Origin: Sindora glabra
Lineage: Eukaryota > Streptophyta > Magnoliopsida > Fabales > Fabaceae
Direction of reading: 5' to 3'
NCBI GenBank assembly: GCA_020226215.1
Contig: CM035226.1
Location: 91,908,895 to 91,972,894, forward strand
Length of the DNA: 64,000 nucleotides
A program made the translations under genes and the position numbers. The notes under the pieces are model-generated. The model was not told the origin of the DNA, did not search any database, and saw only the letters and a list, made by a program, of their open reading frames with translations. Positions 27,761-40,548 of this stretch are shown one piece after another. The first letter of the stretch is position 1, and each line of letters begins with the position of its first letter.

Positions 27761-28372
27761 TGGAAATCTGTCATTTCTTCATCTAGCCATTATATTTGAA
27801 AATGTTTTGTATGTAGTGCAGCCTATTGCTTGTAGTGGTATGGATCTTATCTGGCAGTCATGTGTTAGTTTTTGTAGTTTAGGAAGCAAACCCTCTTTGC
27901 TCATCCTCAAGGCAAATGCATGAACAAGAAGGTATTAGTGAGCCTATTCTTATTAATATGAATTAGAGAAATACTCGTGAGTTATATGAATTAGTATTCA
28001 AAATATATAAAATATTAATGCTATGAACAAAAATATTTATACAATTAAGTTTTAATAATTTTTAAATTATCCCAACTAAATTATTATAATATAACAATAA
28101 CAAATTTATGTATGTGATATCTTTTTTAACGAATAAATTGATTCTAATCAATTGTATTTATATTATCTTAATATTATGTAAATATTAATTTTAAAATTAA
28201 ATTTGACTAATGATCATATAAATTTTACTAATTGAAATAAAATTATATAATTTATTTTATGTTTAAGAAAGAAATGAGAAATATGATTTTATAATTAAAT
28301 TTTTTAAAAAATAGTAATTTAATTTATAAATATTCTATCAATTTATATATTTAATATTAATATTAATTTATA

Positions 28373-28904
28373 AAAAAATACAAATTATCCTATTCAACTT
28401 TAGGATAATTGAATTTTATTTTTTTCAATTTTAAAAATTTTAAAATTATCATTTTAAATTTTATAAAATTTGAAATTAATATTTATCTTTTGCTTAATTA
28501 ATTATTGTATTAAATTGTGTGAACTTTTTATAAAATTTTTAAACAAGAATTATAATATTATAATATAATAATTTTTTTGAACTTTTTCCACATATAATTT
28601 TTATATTATATAGTTAACAGAAATTAAGTTATATATAAAGAATTTTAATTAAATACTAATAAATAAAGTGTAAAATACATGTTAAAAAATAATAAAATAA
28701 ATTAATATTTATAATATTATAATTCTCATTTAAAGCTTTTTTTTAAAATAACATAATTTGATTAAAATGATTAATTAAGTGAATGATATATGTTAATTCT
28801 AAGTTTTGTAAAATTTAAGAAGGTGAATTTTAAATTTTTTAAAGTTGAAGGGAGCAAAATTCAATTATTGCAAAATTGAATGGAGTATTTTATATTTTTC
28901 CCCT
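28373..28904. mobile_element. MITE of family A, copy 1 (532 bp, long inverted repeats)
   Basis: The left end (28373 on) and the reverse complement of the right end (28904 back) match over more than 100 bp. Shared words are TTCAA, TAATTGAATTTT and TTAAATTTTAYAAAA. Flanking 8-mers AATTTATA (28365-28372) and AATTCATA (28905-28912) differ at one base and look like a target-site duplication. The end TTTTTCCCCT also occurs in the element at 59258-59726. It is non-coding. An 8-bp duplication favours the hAT superfamily. Confidence 0.7.
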
Positions 28905-29206
28905 AATTCATATTATAATCATATTTTATGGATATTTTCATATTTTGTAAAAAAATTTAGACTATAGTTTAAATAATAATTTTTAACTGTTAAATTTCAA
29001 ACATGAAGGAATATACATTTTTTCCATCCTTAATAATATAAATGGATTTTTAGTAATTTTAAAATTTATTTTATAATAATTAATAATCTTTTAAACTTTA
29101 AAGTAAATTAAATGATTAAATAATAATATAAAAATATAAAATCAAGCGAAAAATATAATCAGCAATAGTGATGTGGGATGGTAGACCGCAAATCAAACAT
29201 GGATTA

Positions 29207-29211
<5 letters not shown>

Positions 29212-29264
<53 letters not shown>
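29212..29264. repeat. (TA)n microsatellite
   Basis: 53 bases of uninterrupted TA dinucleotide. The flanking DNA from 28913 to 30718 is A+T-rich and holds no recognisable gene. A short frame across the microsatellite is an artefact. Confidence 0.95.
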
Positions 29265-29267
<3 letters not shown>

Positions 29268-30721
29268 AAATTGAATATATCTTATTTTATAATAGAATCA
29301 AATTCAAAATTATATGTGTGTGAATTAAAAAATGAATCTATATGTCTAAAATATATTAATCAAATAAGTTTATTTATTAACAAAAATTTTATTAACTATT
29401 TGTATGTCTAAATTAAGTTTTTTATCCTTATAATTTGTTCTTGTAATTAGATCTTAAAGTACAATTGCACTTATATTTAATTTCCGACCATAATCAATTT
29501 AATTTTTTTTATTTTTAATTGTCCACTATTTATCAATTTGTACAGTTAAATTGTGTTGTAAAAATTAAAATACAATCTAAGACACAAGATTGCTAAGAGT
29601 ATAAGATACATAATTCCAATCATGAGTATTTTTAGTTTAAGTGTAGATTTAATTCCATTGTATCTATTAGATATTTACTTTAAACTACAACACTTTATCA
29701 TTTTAAAGAATAGCTCTTCATTGTCATGGTACATATAACTTCACAAATTTACAAATCTTATAATTATATGAATAATTGCAAATAAAAATCCCAATGATAA
29801 AGATATAAGTATAAATGAAAATTAAAATTTATAATATAATTTAAAAAATATAGGGATGGAATTACAAAATCGGAACAAATTATAGAGAATAAAAGTTAGA
29901 TTTAATCTATATTTATTAATTCAATTGTTAAAAAAAATTTAACATTATTTGGTGATGCATTTAATTTGTATCCTAATAGCTACACTTGTTAGAAAAATGT
30001 TTTCCTAACGCCATTTATTGAAGCATTTAATTTGCATTGTTGTAAGTAGGCTTCTCAACCAAACTTAAGTGAGTGAAGCCTTTTTTTTTTAAAAAAAATG
30101 AGACAAGAGAATTATAAGTATTAGATATTATATTAATAGCTATGATTAAAAGTTATATGATCACTTAAAAATGTCATATGATTATTTTAAAAAATATATA
30201 ATTTTATATTTTAATTGTAACTCCTTAATGCAAAGTTTGATAATTATAATTTATTCTTTTTATTTTTGTATAAAAATTCTATTCACACTATATAAGAAAT
30301 AAATCGAGTAAAAGGAGTGTGTTTAACTAAAAATGAAAAAAATAAATTATAACTATCAAATATTATATTAATAATTATAATCAAAGATTATGTAATTGCT
30401 TAAAAAATTATATAACATTATTTTTTAATTCTAATTTTTCAATGCTAAACCTCATAATATTCACTCCCCTGACTTTTAATACTTGAAATTGATATGCCCC
30501 CCCTCCCCTCTCTCTCTTCTGAGTTCTCCCTCACGTGATTCCTGACAGGATAGCAAGGTCATTTTATTTCAACGTGAAGTGCACTGTACTTCGTAGTGTC
30601 GACGACTTGATGTTGTGGTTGTGGGGTTCCCCTCCCCAATATCTATGTTTTTAACCATAATGATCGTTAGTGAAAAAATTGATATTATAAATGTAGGTTA
30701 TAAGAGTGTTATGAAAAATAA

Positions 30722-31503
30722 AGGACTTGTTTGGTAATCAGCGGTTAGTTGATTCAATTAACTATTAGCTGATAACTGATTATATTAATTGATTTTATCA
30801 GCTTATTGTATTAACTGTTTGAATAAAAGTATTTGATAAAATAAACTGGTTAAAATTAATTGTTTATGTGTAAAATGATAAATAAGGATATGGATGTATT
30901 TTATAAATTATTTAAATTTTTTTATTTTAATATTTTAAATTTTATATATTTTTTAATAAATTAAATTTTTACAAATAATATATTATTATAATTTATTATA
31001 AATTAAATATTTTTTAAAATTAAATTAATATAATTTTTATAAAAAATAAATTTATCAATAAAAATATAAACCAAGTGCATTAAAATGAAAGACTACCTAT
31101 TTTGTTTGTTTTTTATTAAAATCAAACTAGATGCATCTTATTTCTATGAAAAAAAGATGATGGAAGTGGCAGGATTTTAAGGGATGTAAGTGGTAATCAC
31201 AGTTTTATCAGAAACATTGTGATGGAGATGATGCAGTTGTTGCGCGCATCATTGAGAGAAAAAAAAAAGAAATCTGAATGTCCTGAGGATAACGGATAAA
31301 AGCGGAAATAAGGATGGGTGGTTTAGAAATGCTGATTGAAAATGTTCGGCACCTCAGCATTTTAACTTCAACTGTTTGAAGGGCAAACAGTTATCTAAAT
31401 TAGCTTATTACCAAACACAAAAAATAATTTTTTAATTGATCAATCAGCTAAATTTTAGTCAAACAATCAAAAATTATTTGAAAAGTTATTTATCAAACAA
31501 GGG
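30722..31503. mobile_element. MITE with TAA target duplication (PIF/Harbinger-like)
   Basis: The left end is AGGACTTGTTTGGTAAT. The reverse complement of the right end is CCCTTGTTTGATAAATA. Both ends are flanked by TAA (30719-30721 and 31504-31506). Subterminal words repeat in inverted order: GTTTGGTAAT followed by AGCT, and AACTGTTTGAA. The 782-bp interior includes a GC-richer core at 31140-31370 with no usable reading frame. The 3-bp TAA duplication and the TTGTTTGG-type ends fit Tourist/PIF-Harbinger derivatives. Confidence 0.65.
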
Positions 31504-31649
31504 TAAAATATTAAAATAAAAGTAAAATTATTGATAAAATATGTAGTTTATGCCAAAACAAATAAAATCTTCTTTAACTTAATTTCAAATCTCATTTAAA
31601 ATAAATTTTGACCGAAAATGAAACAATTTTTTTGTTAGAAATGGGGATT

Positions 31650-31960
31650 TAAAGGTCTGTTTATTTAAAATAATTAAAAATATTTTTATGTTTCTACATT
31701 TTTAAAAATACAAACTTTTACTTAATAGCTATTTTTATAATCCATTTTTAAAAATAGTAATTTCAAATTTATAGCTTAAAAATAGAAAATTGAAATAAAT
31801 TTTAGATATTTTTTAACTATTTTATTCTCGATGCAAATTTTATAATTAAATAATTTTTTATTTAATCTCCTACCATCCTTAATTTTTTATTTTTTATTTT
31901 GAATTCACAAATAATATTTTTTAAAAAAAATATAAAACAGTGCCTAAAATTTTCATTTCT
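31650..31960. repeat. Dispersed T/A-rich foldback repeat, copy 3
   Basis: It shares with the copies at 13600 and 44395 the words AGCTTAAAAATAGAAAATTG, AAATAAATTTTAGATATTTT and TTTTATAATTAAATAATTTT in the same order. It ends about 190 bp upstream of the reductase start codon, so it lies in that gene's proximal promoter. Confidence 0.5.
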
Positions 31961-32145
31961 CCCGGTTACAAACAAACTAGTCAACAAAGTAGCTACCTAG
32001 CTAGGAGTTTGTTTAGAGATAGATTGGTCATGCTCGCGGCGGACTTACCCCAAAAAAATTGAAGGTAGCATGTTCATTCCATCCTCGTGAGGAAGCCATG
32101 GGGTTTACAAATACTTGCACTTTGTAGGATACGGCAGAGAAATTC

Positions 32146-35100
32146 ATGGCTCCTCCATTTAAAGGCCCCGTATGCGTTACAGGGGCTTCTGGATTTTTGG
32201 CTTCTTGGCTTATTAAGCGTCTTCTTTTGTCTGGATATCGTGTCATTGGAACGGTTCGAGATCCGGGTTAGTTGTTTCCCTCTTTCCGTCAGACATGTGG
32301 ATCTCGTTTCGTGAATTACAGAATAAATTGTACAGACTGATTTGCGGATTTAGAAGTTATTTGGTTTGTATAAGAAGTAATTTCTTATAAAAGATTTAAT
32401 TTTTAAGAAAATAATTTTTTATATAAATTTTTTAAAAAGTATTTAAAGTTATTGATTAACACATAAAAAGTAAAATTTCTTAAAAAATAACTTCTTATAT
32501 TTTGTGTGATTTAATTTTTAAATATCTAATGAAGTATTAATAAAATAATTATTATATTTTCAATATTATTATAATATAAATTAATAAATTTTAATTATTA
32601 TTAATTAAATTTAATAAAAATAATTTTATTATTATATCTGTAAATTACATAGGAAGTAGAATTTACTTGAAAAAAATAAGTAAGTAACTTCTGATACTTT
32701 GTGAGAAGTAAGATTCCTTAAAAAGTTTTATTTTTCATAACTTATTAGATAATAGTTAATCAAACAATTCATTTCTTTCTTATTTTTAAAAAAATAAAAT
32801 TTTTCATACTATTAAATTAAATGACTTCTTATATATAGATTTACAAATTGAATTATGAATATAGAGTGAACTAAACCACCTAAAATTTAATCAATTTTTT
32901 AAGTGGATTTATACGAATTGATTTATACTATTAACCAAAAATTGTTTAGAATAATTTAGATCAGACCATTTTACACCCTTACACACAAATATGTAATTAG
33001 AAATGTTATAATAGAATTTTTTGAAAATTGGTTTAACTAATAAAATTAATTACCTTTCACCACTTACATTTGAAATTTAAAATCTCACTACCAATAATCT
33101 TAATAAGTTATGTGATCTGGAAATACTATTATAAATTTTTAGAGAGACTAATAATAACACCGTAATCTCAAAATAGAACAAGCTACCCCATAACTTGCAT
33201 GAAAATGTTATAATAGAACTGTGGCCTTAAATTGTAATGTATACTATGATTACTATTGCAGATACTGCAAAAGTTAAAAAGAAAATGATGAATATTGTAT
33301 ATTTTTCAATGATTTTAGTAACATTTTCAACTACGTAAATTATAACAGATCTGAAATTGTGATTACTGTAACTTCTCTATAACGGTGTTGAGACCACAAC
33401 TAACAAACAAAAATAGTATTTGTAACAAGTATGGAGGCTTTAACAGTATATTGAAAATTTTAGATTTCTCAACATACGGGCGAAAGGAAGATTTGAACAG
33501 TATATTGAAAATTTTAGATTTTAATTTCTTTATTGTTAATAAAAAAAAAAGTGAGAACATATTTCAAACACGATGTATATCAAAATTTCTTCCGTTTATA
33601 ATTATATATTCATATTAAAAAGGATACAAATTATAAGTTATTGACCGCATGATTTTATTTATTTACATTCCTTGGAGTCATGAAATTACGCGGATTGCCC
33701 TTTCATTTATTTTAGGAAATGAGAAGAAAATAGCACATTTACGGAGGCTGGAAGGGGCAAAAGAGAGACTCCAAATAGTGAAAGCAGATTTAATGAAAGA
33801 AGGAAGCTTTGATGATGCTATCAGGGGATGCACTGGTGTCTTCCACACAGCCTCTCCAGTCCTCAAGCCCACTTCTAATCCCAGGGTATTTTCCTTATAT
33901 TGTTTTAAATCCCTCTACTTTCAGTTTTTAACAATTTGAACCCGTCTCAAATTCTTCAATTAATGTTGAGTCCACAACTCATTCAGGCAGAAATTATAGA
34001 ACCAGCAGTTCAAGGCACTCTGAATGTGCTGCATTCTTGTAAGAAGAACAAATCCCTTAGAAGGGTGATTCTAACTTCATCTTCTTCAACTGTGAGAGTG
34101 AGGGATGATTTTGATCCAAACATAGCTTTTGATGAATCCTCTTGGAGCTCTCAGGAATTGTGTGAGAAACTCCAGGTACTGGTTTACATGGATATGTCTG
34201 TGGCGAAATTAGGACCAAAATAATGAGAAATTGAAACAGAATTTATTAAATACTTATATGAAAAGTTTTAATTTGTATGGGGATAAACTTGAATTGTCTG
34301 GAAAAAAAAGAAAAAGGAAAACCAAAAGCTTAGGAAAATTTTTGTAAAATTTTCTAAACGGTTTGAACTCTAAAAGTTGACAACTCTCTTCTGATTATAA
34401 TTAAAGACACATGATATAATTAAAATATATAATTGAAGAATATAAGGATTTCTTTTTCTTAAGATTTTAATTTGACCAATGGTGAATTTTGCTGCTTTAG
34501 TTTTATATAGTTGATACATGGCAAGATCTAATTGTACATGAATTCAAAAATTAGGATGTAATAATAAGTTAAAAAACAAGAGTCTAATTATATATGGAGT
34601 GAATCATTGCATAAAAAAATAAAGATTAAATTACTTTTTTGGGTGAATAGAATAAATTATTTTTGTTAGGATGTGATTTATAAAAAATATTATATGCATA
34701 AAAAATGAGACTTGAAATTATAATTTAAATCTTTTATATTCATCATATTCAATTTATAAATTTGCTTTACCATCTAGTGACAAATTCAAAATTTTTGAGT
34801 TGTGGGGCAATACATATTTAAAAAAGTGATATTTAAATTATAATAAAAATTAAATATTTAAGTAAAAATAATATAATATTTATCTTAATATCCTTTTTAT
34901 GCACATGTCAATTTGCATAATATGTGAGATTTTAAATAATTTTATATCTATTTAAAGTAAAATTTTTCTATTCCAATTGATATGAAAAATAAATATGGAG
35001 CACTTTTATATATCTAAGTAATGTGTATATATGTATAAAAAAAAATTATTTGTTGGGCAATTGCCTCCATATCTTAAAATGTGTATCTGCCTCTGTCACC

Positions 35101-38100
35101 ATCTCATATTTTGTTGATAATTTTTTATTTATATTTAAAACTTAATTTCAGATCCCACATCTTTGATGTATATAATGATCGGTGCTTCTTATATATGTTG
35201 AAGTCATGACAAATTGTATACATAATAATAGCATGGGTACATGTTTATGATAACAGATTTGGTATGTATTATCAAAGACAATGGCAGAGAGGGCAGCATG
35301 GGAATACTGCCATGACAATGGGATACACCTAGTTACAGTTCTACCAACATTTGTTGTTGGACCCAGCTTGCCACCAGATTTATGTTCCACTGCATCTGAT
35401 GTTCTGGGCTTGCTCAAAGGTCTGGCATTTTTCAATTTTTATAGAAAATTTGAAATTTTTATATATAAAAATACTTTTACTTTTGAAATAATAAGTGTAT
35501 AAAATGTTACAACTATATCAATTCAAGTTGTAGCTCAAAGCATTTTAAAATTTTTTGTAACTTTCTCTAAAGAAAAAGTTGATATTTGTGAATAAAAATT
35601 TCTCGAAAAATGATGCAGTTATTATCAATTTAAATTCTGTTTCTTTTAATTTTTTTTAGCTACAGGAAAAATAAAATCAAACGAAGAAAACTAAAGACGG
35701 GACAGAGCCTAGGCCTAGCAACTCCAACATTGTCTCTCTCTTGATAAATTTTAGATGAGAAAAATTATATATATATTTAAAATTTCTGCATATAAGCTAT
35801 GACTTTTTATGTAAATATATAACATATTCTCTCTGTGAAATTTATAATTTTAATTTGTTTAAAAAATTTGCGGAGATGTATACCTGCAATTAGCTGGAAA
35901 ATCTAGAATACCTTAGAATTCTGATTGTTTTGCCGATAATAATTAAGAAAATTTTATTTGCTTGTAGACAAAAAGGACTCTCATGCCACTTCATGTGAAA
36001 TAATGTATATTATATTACAGGTCTCTACCTTAAATTAGAAAATATTGTTTGTTTGATATACCTTACAAATACTAATAAATAAATAAACAAAATATTTTTA
36101 ATAATTTTAATTTTAATTTTAATATTTCATAATTATAAATAAGATCATTCAAATAGAATTTTTTTTTAAATAAACGACGGTAAAATCTTATCTTTTGCAA
36201 TTGTTTTGGAATTAACAGGGGAAACAGAGAAATTCCAATGGCATGGGAGGATGGGGTACGTACACATTGACGATGTTGCCCTCAGCCATATCCTTCTTTA
36301 CGAGCATGAAGCTGCCAATGGCCGATACATCTGTTGCTCCAAAGTGATGGATAATAACGAGTTAACTGCCGTTCTAGCAATTCGTTATCCTTCGCTACCC
36401 ATCCCTCGAAGGTAACTTCATGCTTTGGGACTTAGGGAGAATTATGTAATTTTAGTAAGAATAACCCTTCTCTTCTCTTCTAAAAAAAATTTAGTATTAC
36501 TTTTATATTAATATTATTAAGTATAATATTTTTTCAATTTAACAATTTAATTTCTTTTAAAATAATTGATTTTCTATCAATAATAGATGATTCTTTTATC
36601 ATATCAAATTATTGAATAAAAATACAATTAGCAATATTTGCTTGAAAATAACACTGAATTTTTAGTATTAATGTACCCCTAAAAGTCTTCTTAGAAGGAA
36701 AAAATTTCTAATGTAATATTAGAGTTGAAAATTCAATGTTACTTTCATATAAGTTTTTTTCACATATATTATTTTTATGATTGGCACCAAATTTAATTTT
36801 TATTTTTTAAAAACATTAAGATTTTGTAGCTGATTTTTATAAAAAATTATTATATTTATTAAAAATTGTATAGAAGTAATACTAAATTTTTAGTGTTAGA
36901 AAATTTTCTTTATAGAAAAGCGCATCAAGCATTTTGCTCTTGGCAATTAATTGGCATGGAAAACATCGAATGTTGATCATTCTAAAAAAAATGTAAGAGT
37001 ATTTTAGAGTATATTCATTTGAAGAGAAAATTTTTTATATAAAAATATAGTTATAAAATATAAATATGAAAAAAAATGATAAATCTCTTTGATTTTAAAT
37101 ATAAAGAGTATAATAAAAAATAAAATCTATTTTAAAGAAAACTTTATAAGAATATAATTATAAAATATTAGGATAAAAATATGATTAATCTGTTTAATAT
37201 TAAATACAAAAAGTATAATAAAAAATAATATCTTCTATTTTTCTAAAAAAAATTACTATCATACTTTTCTAGTCAACTTTTACAAATAATATGGCTCTGT
37301 AGAAGCAAATAAGAATACCCGACGAGAAGTGTCATCCGACGGCGAAACGGACCCGTAATTTGGACCGTTTTCATATTGTTTACATGCGGTTGATAAAGCG
37401 ATAATATGTCGACATATAATTCATTTTGTTGATTTGTTGACTACTACCCTCCCTGAGTCAATTTCTTTAATTTTGGGACAAAACGGGTAATTTTTGCACG
37501 TGGCCTGTCTCGTTCTTCCTTTCCATGAAAAATACCCCATTGTTCTTCACAAATCCCAATTACAATTAAAATATGATGAGTTTTTAAAAGAAATGTGAAA
37601 AGTCAATTATTCTGATTTCTAAAGCAGCATCCGAGTCAGAAAATCTGAGAATACAAACAGAATAATGGCATAAGATTTAGGCTACTTTTTTTCAATAAAA
37701 AATAATTTTATTTATTTGATGTTAAATTTGAAGGAAGCATATTCATCTTTTTGAAATAGAAATTTGCTTAATTTGCTTTCCTCCATATATATATATTTAC
37801 TTACATATACAAATAATATGTTACTTCTTTATTAATATATATGTAAATAATATTTTTTTTATAAAAAATACTTTCTAAGAAAATAAATAGAATATATATC
37901 ATTACTTTTTAAACTTCTGAGTGAGTAAACTTTGATTTTTCAAGAAATTATGTACATGATTTCACATCATGATTCATAATCTCTCTCTTTTTCTGTGTGT
38001 ATATATATATATGTATGTATAAATGATTAAAATATTTTATTTTAGCTTCTTAACTGATTGTTATTTAAATTGTTGGATTTTTCAGGTTTGAGAATCTGAA

Positions 38101-38248
38101 CAGGCCCCATTATGAATTGAACACCGGGAAGCTAAGGAGTCTAGGATTCAAGTTTAAGTCCATTGAGGAAATGTTTGACGACTGTGTTGCATCCCTTGTG
38201 GAGCAAGGCTATCTCACTCTTCCTTCTTCCAATACTCCCAACATATAA
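32146..38248 (+). CDS. CCR/DFR-like NAD(P)-dependent reductase (extended SDR family)
   Basis: Six exons: 32146-32266, 33716-33885, 33987-34175, 35257-35419, 36219-36411 and 38086-38248. Together they make 999 nt and a 332-aa protein with every junction in frame. The N-terminal Rossmann motif is VTGASGFLASW (G13xxGxxA) with VRDP after beta-2. The catalytic serine stretch is LTSSSS at about 126-131, and the YxxxK pair is Y163/K167 in IWYVLSK. The C-terminal half has GRMGYVHIDDVALSHILLYE and FKSIEEMFDDCVASLVEQG. The family reduces carbonyls of phenylpropanoid, flavonoid or polyketide substrates in the cytosol using NADPH. The CCR signature NWYCYGK is absent (IWYVLSK instead), so it is not a classical cinnamoyl-CoA reductase. 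Reports for related proteins include tetraketide pyrone and phenylacetaldehyde reductases. The true substrate cannot be read from sequence. Introns are up to 1.7 kb and contain transposon insertions. Confidence 0.9.
34777..35097. mobile_element. hAT-type miniature element in intron 3 of the reductase
   Basis: The left end GTGACAAATTCAAAATTTTT, with GTTGTGGGGCAAT nearby, is matched by the reverse complement of the right end, GTGACAGAGGCAGATACA, with GGAGGCAATTGCCC. The flanks ACCATCTA (34769-34776) and ACCATCTC (35098-35105) differ at one base and look like an 8-bp target duplication. Ends of this kind (a degenerate CAGRGGCGGA with a nearby GGGGCAAT block) are characteristic of plant hAT derivatives. 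It has no coding capacity, and the host intron is still correctly bordered. Confidence 0.7.
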
Positions 38249-39480
38249 TCAATTTAATCCCCGCAATTGATGCATTGTTTGCCTTTAGGCTATCCAAAAG
38301 AAAAACAAAGAATACTGCTTCATACTCAGTAAGCAATAAATAAATATCAACATCATCAATAATATTTAGTCTTTTCTTTTGCTTAAATGCAGTCGGTTTA
38401 CGAGCTTAATTTAAGTCAAAATTCTACTAAATATATTGACTTAAATTGAGTATGAAATAAACCGGGAGCTAAAAAAATTTGAAGCGAGTCAAATCTGAGT
38501 TAAAATCAGTTCATCTCAACTGAGGTAATCCTATATGAAATTCATACGTCTCTGTTTTGAAAACTTACAGAAACCTCACTTAACATTCATTCAACTGTAC
38601 ACATAAAGAAAACTATATTTAGTAACATAGATATCAATCCTTGATCAAGTATCATACTTATTCATAATTTAGAGGACAAATAGTGGATGAAAACAACCTA
38701 AGTGGGTCAAAGTTGCATAAGTCAATACTGAGAAAATCCAAGCAAGCATTCCTATCCAGAGGGATAATTCTTTAGCCAATTAACCCGTTAAATTATATGC
38801 AATTTATACATATGACCAAATTACATTGCCCTTCTTCGGACTATTTGATGGATCTATTCGAGACTGATTTTGTAAAACGAAAGCACCATATGAATTATTT
38901 CATAAACTCCCCCTATTTTGATAGATTTATCACATTTTGAAAAAAAAAATTATTCTTTTTATTTGTCATTTTAAAATTTCAATGAAATATTATTTTTTTT
39001 TAAAAAATTTATTCTTCTTTTTCATTGGTAAATACTTTATTATTTTACACTCTCAATCCACTTATATTTATTCTATCATATTTCTCTTTCTATTTCTAAT
39101 TATTTTAAACTTTGTACATAAAGGGTAGTTTTGAAAAATCTACTAAAAATAAATAAATTAAACTATTTTCTTAATTTATGTAAAGTCGATTAACTACAAT
39201 AAATAATAAGAAATAAAAAGAATAGATTTTATTTTAATTGAGAAACATTAATGTGATTGGATGGAAGAAAATGAAGGAAAATTAAAGAGAATAAAAACAG
39301 AAAAACAATCTTCATTCTTTCCCCTCATTCCCAAACAAATCACGAGATAGCTATAACTATCATCATCCTTGTTACTTCGATATTGTTGGATCCATGCAAT
39401 TTGACTCTCATGACAATGACGCTTGCATTGTCAAAACTGGTCTTTGGTGTTCAGATTAATCTGTGTTTAAAGCTTTTGAC
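38249..39480. other. Spacer between the reductase and the DIS1-like pseudogene fragment
   Basis: This holds the reductase 3' UTR and A+T-rich DNA. No gene or defined element was recognised. Confidence 0.5.
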
Positions 39481-39785
39481 AGCTCTGGTCAGTAGTTGCT
39501 TTGAAGCTTATCCAGGCTAGAATGGCTGCAATTTCACAGCAATCTTACAGTTCACTGAAGATGATTGATGTAGTAATAAAAATGACATGATGAGGCTGAT
39601 AACAACAACTACTTGAAGAGGATGGAAATGTGAGGAAGATGATTGAGAGGGGTTCCAAAAAACATTTAGAACAACCACTGGAAGGTTGTTCTGGTAGCCT
39701 TGTACTTGATAAAACTTAGCAATCTTCTTGCTCAAGGGTGCCCAGGAGAAATTGAACTGACTTTGGAGGACTTGGATAGAGTAAT
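39481..39785 (+). pseudogene. Degenerate fragment similar to the last exon of the DIS1/SINAT gene
   Basis: The DNA follows the order of the DIS1-like exon 3 at 27440-27760. It has GGTCAGTA, a GAAGC..TCCAGGC..GAATGGCT block, GATAACAACAACTAC, then GGAAATGTGAGGAAGATGAT (against GGAAATGGGAGGAAGATGAT), then CACTGGAAGGTT, then CTCAAGGGTGCCCAGGAGAA and ACTTTGGAGGACTTGGATAG (against the stretch coding SGGDRKELKLRVTGRIW). Substitutions, small indels and stops destroy the frame. Only the C-terminal SINA-domain portion is present and I did not find a RING part upstream. It is on the same strand as, and about 12 kb downstream of, the intact gene. It could derive from that gene or from another SINAT paralogue. 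Confidence 0.55.
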
Positions 39786-40548
39786 AACTAACAACTTAAA
39801 TATCTTCTTTCAACATATACCTATTATATTGAATTATTGATGATTTAACTTCATGACTTACATTACAATCTATTTCTAATACATATATGTATTTTTTTCC
39901 CCTGAAAAAGTAGTAGGAAATTCCCTCGACATTTTCACAGATCCATATATAACTTAGGACAGTAACTGTATCATTATAGCTCCAGATAGAAGTTTTGTTC
40001 CTTGTCCTATTGGTACACATCCACAAGCAATGTAGTTGCCACAGATATGATAAAAGCAACATCTCAAAGCTTTAAAGCTGGGGGACTAAGGGAAGGATCC
40101 CAAACAGAACAGATTCCAGGCAATAAGGCAAGACAAGAGATAACACATCTTGGAGTACCAGTGCGATTGACAAGTGCCTCCAAATACTAATGATGAAAGA
40201 CATTTTACAAAACACAGAATTTTTTTATCAAAGAAATATTACTGGCCATCTATGCGATTGAATCATGAAGAATAGTAACAGTAGTTTACGACGGAAAAAC
40301 ATACTTTATTATAACTTCCATCAGGATGAAACTGAAGGATAACACCTTCAAAAGTTGCACTAAATCCAAGTCAGATTATCTCAAAGAGAAGCACAATTAG
40401 CAAGGCAACCATCATCAAATTTGTGACCTATTATACTTGACCAACAATAAAAAGATATTGAAATTTCGGATAACTTCAAAAAAAGTGAGGACTATTGATA
40501 GAAACAATTTTGTCACTCTTGAAGGGCACTGCATACATCATTTTACCT

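Noticed and set aside
29178..29411. 77-aa open frame across the (TA)n microsatellite
   Set aside because: The frame is produced by the TATATA run (IYIYIY) and lacks any other support.
39517..40190. Several 60-90 aa frames on both strands
   Set aside because: They are antisense or chance frames around the SINA-like pseudogene fragment and are not conserved.
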